Source of the DNA: Glandiceps talaboti
Lineage: Eukaryota; Hemichordata; Enteropneusta; Spengelidae
DNA length: 64,000 bases
Assembly: GCF_964340395.1 (NCBI RefSeq)
Contig: NC_135549.1
Location: 11,353,342 to 11,417,341, forward strand
Reading direction: 5' to 3'
In this document: positions 31,480 through 49,388 of the stretch, piece by piece
Layout of the letters: each line of letters begins with the position of its first letter
Numbering within the stretch: position 1 is the first letter of the stretch
The notes under the pieces: generated by a model
The model's input: the letters and a program-made list of their open reading frames with translations, nothing else
Databases searched by the model: none
What the model was told of the DNA's origin: nothing
Translations under genes and position numbers: made by a program

Positions 31480-32630
31480 ACGAAAGATATGCCATTGGAG
31501 TTTACAATGTTTGATCAACCAACAGATAAGATAAATCAAAAAGTGTAGCGAGTGATATGATGACAACTTGGAAAAGTGTGATAATATGATTAAAGAGTCG
31601 CGGGCGTTTACACAATAAAAGATCTCGCGATTTATATAAACAAGCTAAGTCAGTTGTCTGACATTCAGACAAGGTGGAAGTGATGCGTTTCACACCAAAC
31701 AACCAAGTCGATGTAATTAGTGTTCGACAGGATTCATCAAAAGCCAGAAAAGTGAGCATAGTAGGAGACAAGATGGATCATATACCTAACTTACAAGAGT
31801 TGTCAAAATTATGGTCGTCAAAGCTATGTTTAATTTGTTGTGGAAGTGAGGGAAATACGAGGTCACTGGAAGTGAATTGGAGATCCCTTCCACATATAAT
31901 GAAAACTAAGATACAACTCTGTTAGAGGTTGATATATAAAACCCCCAACCAATTGCAAGATCAATAAGCTTTCATTGAAATAAAATACTGCGAGCCATTC
32001 GTTTTTCTGTCCCTAAATATTGGTCAATATAACGCACTTGACAATATATGGTATGCCGTACGCCATAGGCTGCAACAGACTACCTCAACGATCAATAGGT
32101 TGTTGGAGGTAGAGCCCGAGATAAAACTAGCAGAGGCAATGTACACTCGTCTAGCGGCTATCCGTTTTCTGAAGTTGTCTTCCAACTTCTTTTCCAATAG
32201 TGCCAATGGATAGCCTCTGGACCAGAGTTACATTCGTGACCTGTATTTGAGAAAAAAGAGGTTTGTTGTAATTTGTTGTAGTGTATTTCCCTATACATGT
32301 TACGATCACTACAATCATCTCCGAGTGTTACGATCGTAGATGCATTAGGTTATCATTATTGGATTTTTGCCAGACCAATTTACTTTTGTAAGTAATATAT
32401 AAAGTTCATTTCTCAACGTCATCAACTCTACGTCGATGGACTTTTAAGTTATCGTATGCAGGTGTTATGCTAGTCAAAAGGTGTTACTTATCATTACATT
32501 ATGTACTTTCTGATTAGTGTAATTAGTGTCTAGAGATAAAAACGTGGTGAAAAATCGAGCTGTTTACGTTTGCCTCTTAATGCGTCATAATACCTCTTGC
32601 TAGATGGTACGAACAACTTACAGCTAACCT
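31480..32630. other. Unique DNA, no recognised gene
   Basis: Nothing assignable. Frames at 31502-31771 (minus) and 31674-31925 (plus) overlap on opposite strands and have no motif that I know. Confidence 0.45.
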
Positions 32631-32691
32631 CTTCGGAGTGACAAATGTGAGCTACGCCCTTATTTGTCACTCCAAAGTGGGCTGTAACCTT

Positions 32692-32723
<32 letters not shown>

Positions 32724-32747
32724 TGTATGTATGTATGTATGTATGTA

Positions 32748-32789
<42 letters not shown>

Positions 32790-32845
32790 CGCGTGCATGA
32801 GTGGGCGGGCGGGCGAGCGAGTGAGTGTGTGTGTGTGTGTGTTCA
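32631..32845 (+). repeat. Dispersed short repeat copy 2: hairpin, (TATG)n, (TG)n, (GC)n
   Basis: A 16-nt arm at 32631-32646 (CTTCGGAGTGACAAAT) is inverted at 32662-32677 with one mismatch and a 15-nt loop. The right arm belongs to the 36-bp segment shared with 29746-29781. (TATG)n, (TG)n, (GC)n and GGGC/GAGT variants then follow to about 32845. Bases 32692-32799 are an uninterrupted alternating pyrimidine-purine tract of 108 bp ending in CG repeats, a strong Z-DNA candidate. The left hairpin arm is absent from copy 1, so that copy may be truncated. Confidence 0.8.
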
Positions 32846-34520
<1,675 letters not shown>

Positions 34521-34573
34521 GACGTTTCGATCCGTTTACTACGCAAGGTCCATAGTAAACGGATCGAAACGTC
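34521..34573. repeat. Perfect 20-bp inverted repeat (hairpin)
   Basis: The left arm GACGTTTCGATCCGTTTACT (34521-34540) is the exact reverse complement of 34554-34573, with a 13-nt loop. Pairing stops at the arm ends. A perfect 20-bp stem is far beyond chance in 64 kb. It may be the core of a fold-back transposon remnant or a transcribed hairpin; nothing visible decides between these. Confidence 0.85.
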
Positions 34574-38819
<4,246 letters not shown>

Positions 38820-38874
38820 GTATGTATGTATGTATGTATGTATGTATGTATGTATGTATGTATGTATGTATGTA

Positions 38875-38921
<47 letters not shown>

Positions 38922-38942
38922 ATGTATGTATGTATGTATGTG
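38820..38942. repeat. (TATG)n-(TG)n-(TATG)n microsatellite
   Basis: About 15 TATG units, then (TG)n at about 38880-38905, then about nine further TATG units. The 123 bp alternate strictly pyrimidine-purine. Its flanks do not match the two dispersed TATG repeats at 29.7 and 32.6 kb. Confidence 0.95.
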
Positions 38943-40354
38943 AAGAACTGAAATTATCATATGAGGACAAATATTGTTTTGCTGGACGGATGTAATCTGC
39001 TTAATACCATATAACCTCCTAGACAAGCAACATTGTCATATTATAATGGATTTGCATTAAAAGATTTTAATTACAATGTTTACAGTTTCCACACACTTAG
39101 CCTAATGAGACAGAAAATGTAATATTGCCCCAGACAATCTTTTCATATTTTGTAACATTCTATCGTCAAACCACCATCGAAAATCGAAAGTGATGCCAAC
39201 CACAATTACAGTGATTTTACATGTAAAAGCTACCCTTTTGACATTAGAATGGAAACCTTTTGATGTAATTGACGCAGGATCGATCATTGTCTTGGCAAAG
39301 GAAGAGGAAAATGCACACCTCATGGGAAGATATCAAGATCCAGGGTTAGTCACCAGCCAATCAGCTGACATCGTTCGGAAATTGAAAACAGCGTGAGACT
39401 AGAAGTGCATGGTAATTATTTCTTGTAAAATAGAACTTTCCGTCTACAAGAAGAAGTCCAGCCAACTAAGTCAGTTGGTTCATTTACCTTAACGATGACG
39501 AGGGGATTGTTCATTATACTCCCACAATGCAATAATACAATTATTTCTCACTTAGTCTATCCAAATACGATATATTTAAAACCAAATTATCGAAACAACA
39601 TCTTTACCATTTAGATGTTTCGTAATATACAAACATGTACAAAGTACTTAGTCAAGACAACGGACGGCGACAAAGCTACGGCAATTCTACATGTATCTTT
39701 CTAATGTCAATATTTTATCAAATAAGATTTGTGACGCCGATCGATTTATTTGTCAAATGTCAATGATAAAGAAAGTGTCTTGAAATTACTCTGGAATAAG
39801 TTAGTCTTTAACATGTGTGCTATGTGTGCAAAACTATCCTCGAATAGAGGTAAAATTGCCTGATTGCCTTTCAGCTAAATCTTCCTTCATGTGCAGTATA
39901 TTAATACCATTGACGAAAAGATCTATTTTATATAAATAATTATTTCAAAAATGAATGAAATGAAAAACTGCCTGGTTTGAAATGAGCTTTTAAAATTTAC
40001 GCTTTACTTCATAAAGTATGGTAAACACTTTGTGTGCGATCTTGTTCGATGGTGTTAATTTTACTGTTACAGTGTACACTTGTCTCTGTATTTGACTTGT
40101 CTATGCCTACCGTTGTGACGTGGACACTCTCTACTATATAGAGCTACCAGATGTAAACTAAATGTCTTTCGTACGCGTAAGGGCAAAGTTTTGAGATTGT
40201 CGTTCCTACAGACAATTGTTGGAATACAACAGAACATATGTAATACGTTTTTTTCTCATTGATTGCTATTTGCTCATTGCTGTTAGTGATCTCCTGGCCA
40301 ACCACAACATGTACTGTGACACTTGTTGAGAAAGCAAAAAAAAATAAGCGCATC
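38943..40354. other. Unique DNA with one weak ORF
   Basis: A 67-codon plus-strand frame with an ATG near 39193 (ending 39396) is non-repetitive and rather protein-like, but I cannot place it in any family and see no start or splice context that supports it. The remainder is featureless, up to the edge of the composite element at about 40355, which may begin somewhat earlier. Confidence 0.4.
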
Positions 40355-40799
40355 GTCGTACCACTTTAGACAACATTTCCTGACGAGAAACTATGTTTTC
40401 CTTTTTAGTGGCCTGCCTAGAAAAGTATGCCAATAATTTATCAAAACTAAAAGCTACATCAATAATATTTTCAGGACAAGTGTGCTTTGGTATCACAAAT
40501 GCATGTATCAAATTATATTGAATTTGAAGTGTGCATTCCTGAGATATAGCCTAATTACCGAAAACCATTAATTATGTACATGTCTCGTTAATATTCTTGG
40601 GATGTTTACTGAAACCTAATCAGTTCTTGTCACTACCCAACAAAACACATGCAATAAATTTCGTTTGAATTGAGCCAGTTGTGTTTTAGAAAATGGTGAT
40701 AAAGTCGCACCACTTTAGACGACATTTCCTGAAGAGAAACTATTTTTTAGCACAACTGAACTTGTTCAGTAGTGCTATAGAGATCGCCCGGCGTCTGTC

Positions 40800-40836
<37 letters not shown>

Positions 40837-40869
40837 ATGTGTGTGTGTGTGTGTGTGTGTGTAAACAAC

Positions 40870-41345
40870 TTAAAGTCAAAAACCGCTGAACCGATTGCCA
40901 CGATATTTGGTGGGTCCATTACTTTCGCATCACAGGTGTGTGATTTGGGTCCAAAAATGTGATTTTTGGTCAAAAAACTTAAACTCAGAAACTACTGGGC
41001 AGATTGGTGCGAAATTTGGTGGGAACATTCTTAAGGTGGTGTAAAGTAAGATTTGTTCATGACGGGATGATTCCATCAGTGATATGCAAATTAGGGCTAA
41101 AAATGTGTCTTTTTGGTTAAAAATCTATAATTCTAAAACTACTGAGCAGATTGGGCTGAAATTTAATGGGAATGTATCTAGGGATGTATGGACGAAGAAA
41201 TGTTAAGCTTACCATGATTCCATGAGTGATATGCAAATTAGGTGTAAAAATGTTCATTTTTGGTCAAAAACTTATATCTCAAAAAGTACTTGGTCAATTA
41301 GTCTGAAACTTGGCGAGATGTTTCTGAAACTGTTATTCTGCAGAT
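40870..41345 (+). repeat. Tandem repeat of about 148 bp, four units
   Basis: Each unit carries an ACTACTGRGCAGATTGG-like segment followed by GAAATTTGGTGGGAA-like sequence and AAAAATGT-TTTTTGGTCAAAAA. Anchors are at 40882, 40991, 41138 and 41287: the first unit is shorter (109 bp) and the next two are 147-149 bp. This is the first half of the nested element's core. Confidence 0.85.
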
Positions 41346-41369
41346 TTTCTTAAAAACATTTTGACAAAA

Positions 41370-42010
41370 TTGGCCCTAGCGACCATGACCACGCCCTTAG
41401 CAACAACCAAATGGCAGTATATTTTGTTCAAATAACATCATCTGGTAAGCAAGTGAGTAAACATTCAAAAAATGTATGCAAATACCCTAGCAACCATGAC
41501 CACGCCCATAGCAACAGCCAAACGGTGGTGTATTTCACAAAGATAACAGGGTTTAATAGATAATTGAATAAACATCCAAAAAATGTATGTAAATTTGCAT
41601 AGCAACAAGACCACGCCCATAACAACAGCCAAATAATCACGTATATTGCAAAGATAACAACAGGAATAGAAAGACAGATGAATTAACATTCAAAAAATGT
41701 ATGCAAATACCCTAGTAACCATGACCACGCCCATAGCAACAGCCAAACGGTGGTGTATTTCACAAAGATAACAACAGGGTTTAATAGACAATTGAATAAA
41801 CATTCAAAAAATGTATGTAAATTTTCCTAGCAACAAGATCACGCCCATAGCAACAGCCAAATGATCACGTATATTGCAAAGACAATATCAGGAATTCATA
41901 CACAAGTGAACAAAAACATACACAAATGTATGCAAATATATCTAACAACATGACCACGCCCATAGCAACAGCCAAATGATAGCATTTATCGTAAAGATAA
42001 CAACATGGTT
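41370..42010 (+). repeat. Tandem repeat of about 113 bp, six units, with dimer alternation
   Basis: The motif CCACGCCC (TCACGCCC in the fifth) recurs at 41389, 41500, 41611, 41725, about 41840 and 41954, each time followed by yTAGCAACAGCCAAA (variants). Units carrying ACGGTGGTGTATTTC at 41521 and 41745 alternate with units carrying ATMACGTATATTGC at 41635 and 41866, so the true amplification unit may be a dimer of about 225 bp. This is the second half of the nested element's core. Confidence 0.88.
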
Positions 42011-42501
42011 GGATAGGCAACTGGATAGTTATTCAGCAAATAAACACCTATTGTTAGCATAGACTAGCATATGGATAAACATTTTTAAAAACTACAGTTG
42101 TGCTACAACGCCATTGGCGGTATTTTTTCTTTTTTGTGGCCAATCGAAAATATGCCAATAACTTATTAAAACTAAAAGCTACATTAGCAATATTTTCAGG
42201 ACAGGTGCGCTTTGGTATCAAAAATGCGTGTACCAACTTATAATGAATTTGAAGCGTGCATTCTTGAGATATAGCCTAATTACCGAAAATCATTAATTAT
42301 GTAAATTGCTCATTAATATTCACGGGATTTTTACCAAAACCTAATCAAGTCTCTCCATTACCCTACGGAATACGTCTTCAAAATTTTGTTTGAATTGAGC
42401 AAGCCGTTATGGAGAAAACGATGACACAGACAGACAGACACACAGACACACAGTCACACAGACTTTCCACCCATAAATATATCTCTTCCTTACGGAAGGA
42501 A

Positions 42502-43063
42502 AAATGAAATGTAATGAAATTCACCTCTGATGACACTGATGACAGAGGTGTGAGATCTAATAAAACCAGAAACATGTTCACTTTCCCATTGACCTTTTAA
42601 CAATGATATGTTGACAAGAGATACATCTAAGGAGAATATGTTATGTACTGTATGGTATATAATGCTGGTGGACTGACTATATAGTCTATTCCGGAAATGC
42701 AGCTTACATCCGTTAAATCATAATAGAATCAATTTTGTGTCATGTTATGTCTGAAAGTAAAGCAATCAAGCGCTACCGCACATCAGACCACCAGCGCCTT
42801 TAACACATTCGCCGTACAACAAATCTTATAAATGAAACAAGCAAATATGGAAGCATTAGCACACTGCCATGGTAATTTACCTAACTTTGACGTGTTCAAA
42901 ATCGAAGCCATGGGGTTTCCAGGTCAGATAAGATTGATAAATGATATACGGGAGTACAAATGTGTGATCATTGCACGATGCACATATAGTCGAAGAAAGC
43001 ACAATTCAATTCTTATCAGTCTGAAACTTGACATTATGTGAGAACCCAGCTGTGATAAACATG
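42502..43063. other. Unique DNA, no recognised gene
   Basis: Nothing recognised. A 69-codon frame at 42832-43041 starts at ATG but matches no family that I know. The 5' part of the neighbouring LINE fragment does not visibly extend here. Confidence 0.45.
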
Positions 43064-43454
43064 CCAAAGGAATAGGTAGATATATTAGGTTTAGGGAAAT
43101 TGTTTGGCTTCCTAACCACCGTATGGATCTGTCCAAACATGCATTTTTATCGCGCTCTATGAGGCTTTTGAATATATTGTATCCTTATGGCCTTATTGAC
43201 CTTTTACGTCGTTTGCTGATTTTAAAAATGATTTAAGAGAGTTAATATATACAGACGGGTAATTTTACTTAATTTTGAATTTCTTTATGTTTATTGTATT
43301 TTCCTCATTGTGTAAAGGTATAGTGTAATTGTTATTGTGATGTATGGTTCACGTTTTGTTCAACCATTTATTGTATTTTATCAAGGTCGTCCTGTTATTG
43401 GGCTAAGCCTGTTGGGTGATGAATGAATAAAAATATATATATATATATATATAT
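43064..43454 (+). mobile_element. 5'-truncated LINE remnant: C-terminus of the RT polyprotein, 3'UTR and (AT)n tail
   Basis: A plus-strand frame from about 43064 reads a segment containing RMDLSKHAFLSRSMRLLNIL. After a frameshift near 43200, another frame reads SFADFKNDLRELIYTDG and stops at 43260-43262. This arrangement (K-x-x-F-x-x-R-x-x-x-L-x-N followed by F-x-x-F-K-x-x-L) is characteristic of the extreme C-terminus of non-LTR retrotransposon polyproteins of the CR1/L2/Jockey/I type. About 170 bp of 3' untranslated sequence follows, ending TGATGAATGAATAAA (about 43417-43431) and an (AT)n tail at 43432-43454. No reverse transcriptase core remains, so the copy is dead. The exact clade is not resolved, and no target-site duplication is evident. 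Confidence 0.7.
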
Positions 43455-46400
43455 TATTAAATATTATTTTCAATATTCAGGTATTTTCTTGCACATTTAT
43501 GACAATGACACCGAATGGAAATTCTTGTTCTTTGCTAGAATCTCGTTGTCAGTGGGTTTAGACAATCCTCTAAACATGAATATCCGATGATCAGATTACT
43601 ACACTGCCAACTTTGATTGTTAATTCATTGTAGCTTTGACTGAGGTATATGCATTGGCTATAGATATGTATCTCGTGACAGTTAAAACTTTAGTGAGGTC
43701 TGACCGATTGCTTTGTAATTTGTTATTCAAAGATTCAAGATTAAGTTTCCAAACCCATGCCACTAACAACAATTGATAAATGGACACTTCTATGAGGAAC
43801 TCACTCCTGGATATATAATCAGCTGATGACATCTTAGTCCAAAGATAACTAGACTTCCATATCGTGTATCAAAGTACTAGAATAGAATATGACACGTTCG
43901 AACGAAGCAGTAGCTCAATCTGAGTATATGCTGAATATTTATACTGTTAACTAGTTATGGTAAAGTGAAAGCAATGCCAGTTATATCTGGCCTAAAGTTT
44001 GTTTTATTTGTCACATTTGATTTCAGTATGTTTGTCCAGTTAATATTAGAAATATAATTACTGTAATGTTATCTTATCATTTATGTTCAATCATATCAGA
44101 ATAATATACCTTTATTTCGATCACAGCTATTATATAATAACGGAGAAAATTGATGGATGAATTGTCCGCAAATGAGAATCAAATAATATAACAGTTTTGC
44201 CGGATATGCACTACCAAATCTATAGAGAATAATCTTATTGTATTCTTATTACCCTACATAGCGTCCAGCATAATGAGAAAGCTCCTCGAGAATGAATATA
44301 TATTACCTCAATTCAAATAAGGTGCCAGGTCACCAGAGGCATGCTACAAGACACCGGCAAAATATACCTCAATATATAGGACCAAACCAATTTAGGAAAA
44401 TCCGAATATTGACATCTATGATAGCCCTTCTCAACAATGCCATTTGTAGCAATCGTCTTAAAAACCGATTATCATTAATACCGTTAATGTTTAACGTTGC
44501 ATTAAGCTAACTTGAATGGATCAGGTGGGTTTGTTTGCCAATATTTCAACTGAAATAGGTCCCCTCGAGTCATGTGCAGATCAGATAACAAAGCGTATAG
44601 TGCTTGCATTATAAAACATTAAACATCATAAAATGTATCTCACACGTCTCTTAATAAATAAACCATTTGCATGTAAAGCACCAAAAGTGAAACCCATCTC
44701 CCAAAAGATATTAAAGATATGTGTAATGAATGCCTGACAAATTACAGTGCGCAGATTAATGACATGTATTGCAAAGAAAAACTCATTCATTAAATATTCG
44801 AACGTAATGAAGTTCCAGAATAGCCCTGAAGGTATAAGTAATGATCCAAATATACCTAAATAATGTATTATATGTTTTATAATTAAACAGGTGGGGTGGG
44901 GTTATAACAAATTAATTGGGTTCACAACAATCTATATATACGACATTTCATCAGTAAATGTCTCTAATACACTGAAATATGATCAACTACAGCAAACTGT
45001 ACATACATCATAAAACGGGAAAACACAAATGTTCCTCTGAACCAGGAAAATAATGTTTTTTTCTTATACCTTAGTATAATAGTCACAATTGTGTGTATAC
45101 ATTTATTTGGTTTGCAAGTTTAAATTGCTATATTTATTCCATGTACGTGACACTAACAGATTTGAGGGTACTTTCAAATAATCAAATGTTCTTCTGAGTT
45201 CTTAAACTTGTGTCCTCTTTAGTTTAAGGCAAATTACGTTCATTTATTTTATATGGTGTTATTATGCGTACATATAGTATGTTTTTTGTTATTTTTTACA
45301 GAAATGAGTTTGTGATAAAATATCAGAGTAGAGAGAGCCTATATACACATATCAGAATGAATATTAAATGAGATTGTTCTGTGAAAACAAACTTATTTTA
45401 TTAGACATTCAAAACGCAATCCTTAAACTGTAGGATACATACAGCTAGGTTGAAAACCCGCAGGGGGTATACTAAGATAGGTAATGAACACTTGGTATGG
45501 CAAAATACGGAAACATTCAATCATTGGTACATACTTGTAGCGATATCAGAATCTTGATGTTATTGTTTAGAAAAGCAAGAAATCGCTAAGTGGAATATCG
45601 AATAACGCTTAGGACCACCTGGGTTTTTAGATTGAAAGCGGTATATTAAATATCATGTTTTTGTGTGGCTTACATTTGTCTATCTGGGCAAAATCTTGAT
45701 GTATGAAATATAGGGAATTGATTGATGTGACCCGACGTTGCCCCTATCAAAGAATTCGAACCCAAGTTCAGAGAGAATAGGTGCTGACTAGAAAACGGTC
45801 TTTGGGTCATGTCCCATGATTACCGACGGTAGAGTTAAAGATTTTCTGTGATTCACCGAACATCTCGAACTGCATACATAAGTAGATCACATCAGACGAA
45901 AGATTTGAGGAGACTGGAAGCGACTCCGGAAATCCTTGAAGGGGATCTGCTTGACTGAGTTTTGTTACTACTAACTATATCACACACTGATTTACTGATA
46001 TTTTGAAAGATTTGTCGCATCGTTTCCCAGATCGTCATAGGCCTTCAGGCATTTAGATGAAGTCGACATGAATGATTGATGTTGTTTTGCAGACACGAAA
46101 CTCATATACACTAAGTAAACTGGCTGGTATTAGAATCCTTACATGGTGAAACCAAATAACATTTGGTAAGTCCGATTTGTGTGAATCTTAGCGATGAGAA
46201 TTTAATATTCAAATGTAGGCCCTTAACCTTGATATGCAAAAATGTGTCATCCAATACGGTTACCACGTATTACCACTTACCACGTTTATATATTCGGTGC
46301 TTTAGACACTGGAATCGAGATATTTGGTATGAATACTCGTACTAGACTTTCACGATATTCTTTGAAGCATTAGCCAGTCATAATAATGAACATGAGTGAA

Positions 46401-47970
46401 CATATATAGTTAGTTAATATATATTGTTAAAAGGGGTCCCGCAAAAAGGACAATTTTCACAACGTTAGCCTTGCTAGTCCAAACTCTTGAAATAAAAACT
46501 ACAATAATCACTGTACTATTTATAGTTCAACACACTCACACAGCATGATGAAAGTGGCCAAATTATACGTAAAAACTATCGTTGATTTTTTCCCAACTTT
46601 AATAGGGGTAGCCGCAATCTTTGAACAAAGTCGATACACACTTTGAGGAAGAACGTCTTTCAGATCTCTGAAATCGATGCCTTGCGGCACGTACTCGAAT
46701 GAAGACACTTAGGTCTTCTGGTATGGTTGTTTTGAAGAAACGACGCTGCAATTTCCCCAGTCCTACAGTACTAATCAGCAGACGTGCCTACTCATTTTGA
46801 ATAAAGATTTACCGATTTGCCGATTTCTTTTCCTGATACAAAGGAATAGATGGACGTTTCGTTGTATATTGTCATTGGGGTCCCTTTTATAATAACCTCG
46901 ACGCTTTTAGCAAGATAGTTATCTCATTGAAATAGTAAGTTCTGCAGATGTACGTATTAGTGGGCGCTAATAGAAAAAAAGCTCAAGCGAACATGACTTT
47001 AAAAAGATCACCTCTCTGCCAAGCCGCCTGAGTACCTTTTACACTTACGTAATTACATCTATATACAGCGGCAGTATCAATTAACTTAGATACCTTCGTG
47101 TAGCAATTCTGAAAGATGTCAAACGCGTTATGATCTCAAAACGCTACGACTTCTCATTTCTGCCTTTGCTGACAGCCTGATTCCTAGGCAAACTATCGAT
47201 CGCTGATTTTCAATCGAGCATTTGAGAAAATTGATGAAAGAATACACAGATTGCATCGTCATGTTTGCCATTCCTTGTGTGTGACATTGTGCAGATGAAA
47301 GGTAACAGAAACCGCTTATGTATCCAGATGGTTTATGATTAGAAAAAAGCGTGTCCATGCATGTACACATTTTTCCTCAACACATAAAATATATCATATG
47401 AGTAATGATACTCCAATTTGAAAATCTATTGACACTTTGATGATTTCTGGACCGTTCAAAAGTAACAATTCCCATACCATATGGGTGTTTGAAAATAATA
47501 AGCAAACACATAATATATACGGTGAAACATATAATTGTCTGCCAGTGCATATATGACTTAATAGCTAATAGATCTTCTAACAGAGTTTCATTAAATTATT
47601 AGGCTCACATCTGGAGAGCAATTAAACCGATCTTGTCTCGTAATCATCTTCATTTCATGAATTTCGTTACGGTCCATTCATTTAGATGGACGTCATATTC
47701 AGCTTGTTCACTGATGATCCATACGGTTTTCAAAAAACTCAATAAATCTTAGATGTATATGCACAGTGATGCATATACATGCATTACACATTTGATATAA
47801 TATAATATATTTGTTATACTTTGGTTTGGTTGTCCTGTCTACACATTGTATTTTGAAAATCTCTGAGATGAGTTATGAATTCATATCTAAAGTCTTTTCC
47901 AAACTAAGTCTACATTGGAGTTTCTTGTTGGATAATTTTGTCTTATTGAAAGGCATATATCATATATTTC
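43455..47970. other. Long stretch of unique DNA, no recognised gene
   Basis: No gene, RNA or mobile element recognised. Frames stay below about 80 codons and carry no family signature. Confidence 0.45.
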
Positions 47971-48075
<105 letters not shown>

Positions 48076-48164
48076 AAATAACATATATCCAAAGGTTGTT
48101 ATCCAAGTTATCCTTGTATAGAAATATTTGTCTTTTTTATTCTAGACCCTTGTGAAAAGAGGCG

Positions 48165-48183
48165 TATATATATATATATATAA

Positions 48184-48267
<84 letters not shown>
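48165..48267. repeat. (AT)n microsatellite with TATAAATATA interruptions
   Basis: An AT dinucleotide array of about 103 bp with two A insertions near its left end. It is separated from the preceding ATCT array by only about 90 bp. Confidence 0.96.
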
Positions 48268-48270
<3 letters not shown>

Positions 48271-48665
48271 GAATGCTCTGCTACTAATATTGCATCGAGC
48301 ATTGTTCTCTCCAGCAAGACATATGAGTAAATATATATATGTAGCAACGGTGAATGACATTCGCAAAGCACGAACGAAAATGTAGCACGAAAAGTTGCAT
48401 GATAAATAAGCAAGATATTTTAATATCTTAGTTTATTCTTTTGGTATTATTTCTTTGTGAACTTAGCAGAATTTTTCAACACTTCCTTGCAATATATCAA
48501 AAATAGGTGGCGAAGGGGCGGCGAAATATTTTGCTACTGATGTGGACCAAATTAAACCTTAGGAACGGTCGTTTACCAAATACAATTGCAAAGTTTTTGC
48601 GACTTCAACGCAATAAGCTCTTAATCCTATATTTAATTCTGAGGCGGGTGGTTGGTACATGGTAT

Positions 48666-48667
<2 letters not shown>
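48268..48667. other. Unique DNA, no recognised gene
   Basis: Nothing recognised between the microsatellites. Confidence 0.5.

Positions 48668-49388
<721 letters not shown>

Larger units (their letters stand above)
40748..42105 (+). mobile_element. Nested 1,358-bp element with 11-bp terminal inverted repeats and minisatellite core
   Basis: It starts TAGCACAACTG (40748-40758) and ends CAGTTGTGCTA (42095-42105), exact inverted complements. The left end also folds on itself: 40748-40761 pairs with 40764-40777 with one mismatch and a TT loop. Inside, in order, are AGATCGCCCGGCG, a TGTC/TG microsatellite (about 40795-40862), four tandem units of about 110-148 bp, and six units of about 113 bp. It contains no coding frame of note. 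It interrupts the outer repeat, so it is probably the younger insertion. No clear target-site duplication was found. The closest known architecture is the minisatellite-cored non-autonomous Helitron-like elements of marine invertebrates; that is a family-level inference. Confidence 0.65.
40355..42501 (+). mobile_element. Composite transposon-like locus: outer repeat family interrupted by a nested element
   Basis: Segments at about 40397-40640 and 42112-42370 are direct copies of each other. Both contain TAGCCTAATTACCGAAAA (40547-40564 and 42272-42289), and the same 18-mer occurs at 55955-55972. The left copy starts a second round: GTCGTACCACTTTAGAC at 40355 recurs as GTCGCACCACTTTAGAC at 40704, a 349-bp period, and is broken at 40747 where the nested element begins. 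The right copy ends in an ACAG-rich microsatellite (42424-42471) and a hairpin TTCCTT-ACGG-AAGGAA at 42486-42501. No transposase or helicase is visible, so the family is non-autonomous. The microsatellite plus 3' hairpin plus minisatellite layout resembles non-autonomous Helitron/Helentron-like elements, but that is inference. Confidence 0.7.

Noticed and set aside
31014-31495. Long ORFs on both strands reading MYVC and IHTY repeats
   Set aside because: These are translations of (TATG)n/(GT)n microsatellites, simultaneously open in several frames. The same applies to 32530-33029, 38788-39026, 33939-34182, 48507-48920 and 53274-53565.
40266-42236. Two minus-strand ORFs with similar peptides (HAFVIPKHTCPENI and HAFLIPKRTCPENI)
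   Set aside because: They lie in two copies of the same repeat. About half of the nucleotide differences in the aligned part change the amino acid, and the third locus at 55.7-56.6 kb does not keep the frame, so the similarity is repeat homology and not coding constraint.
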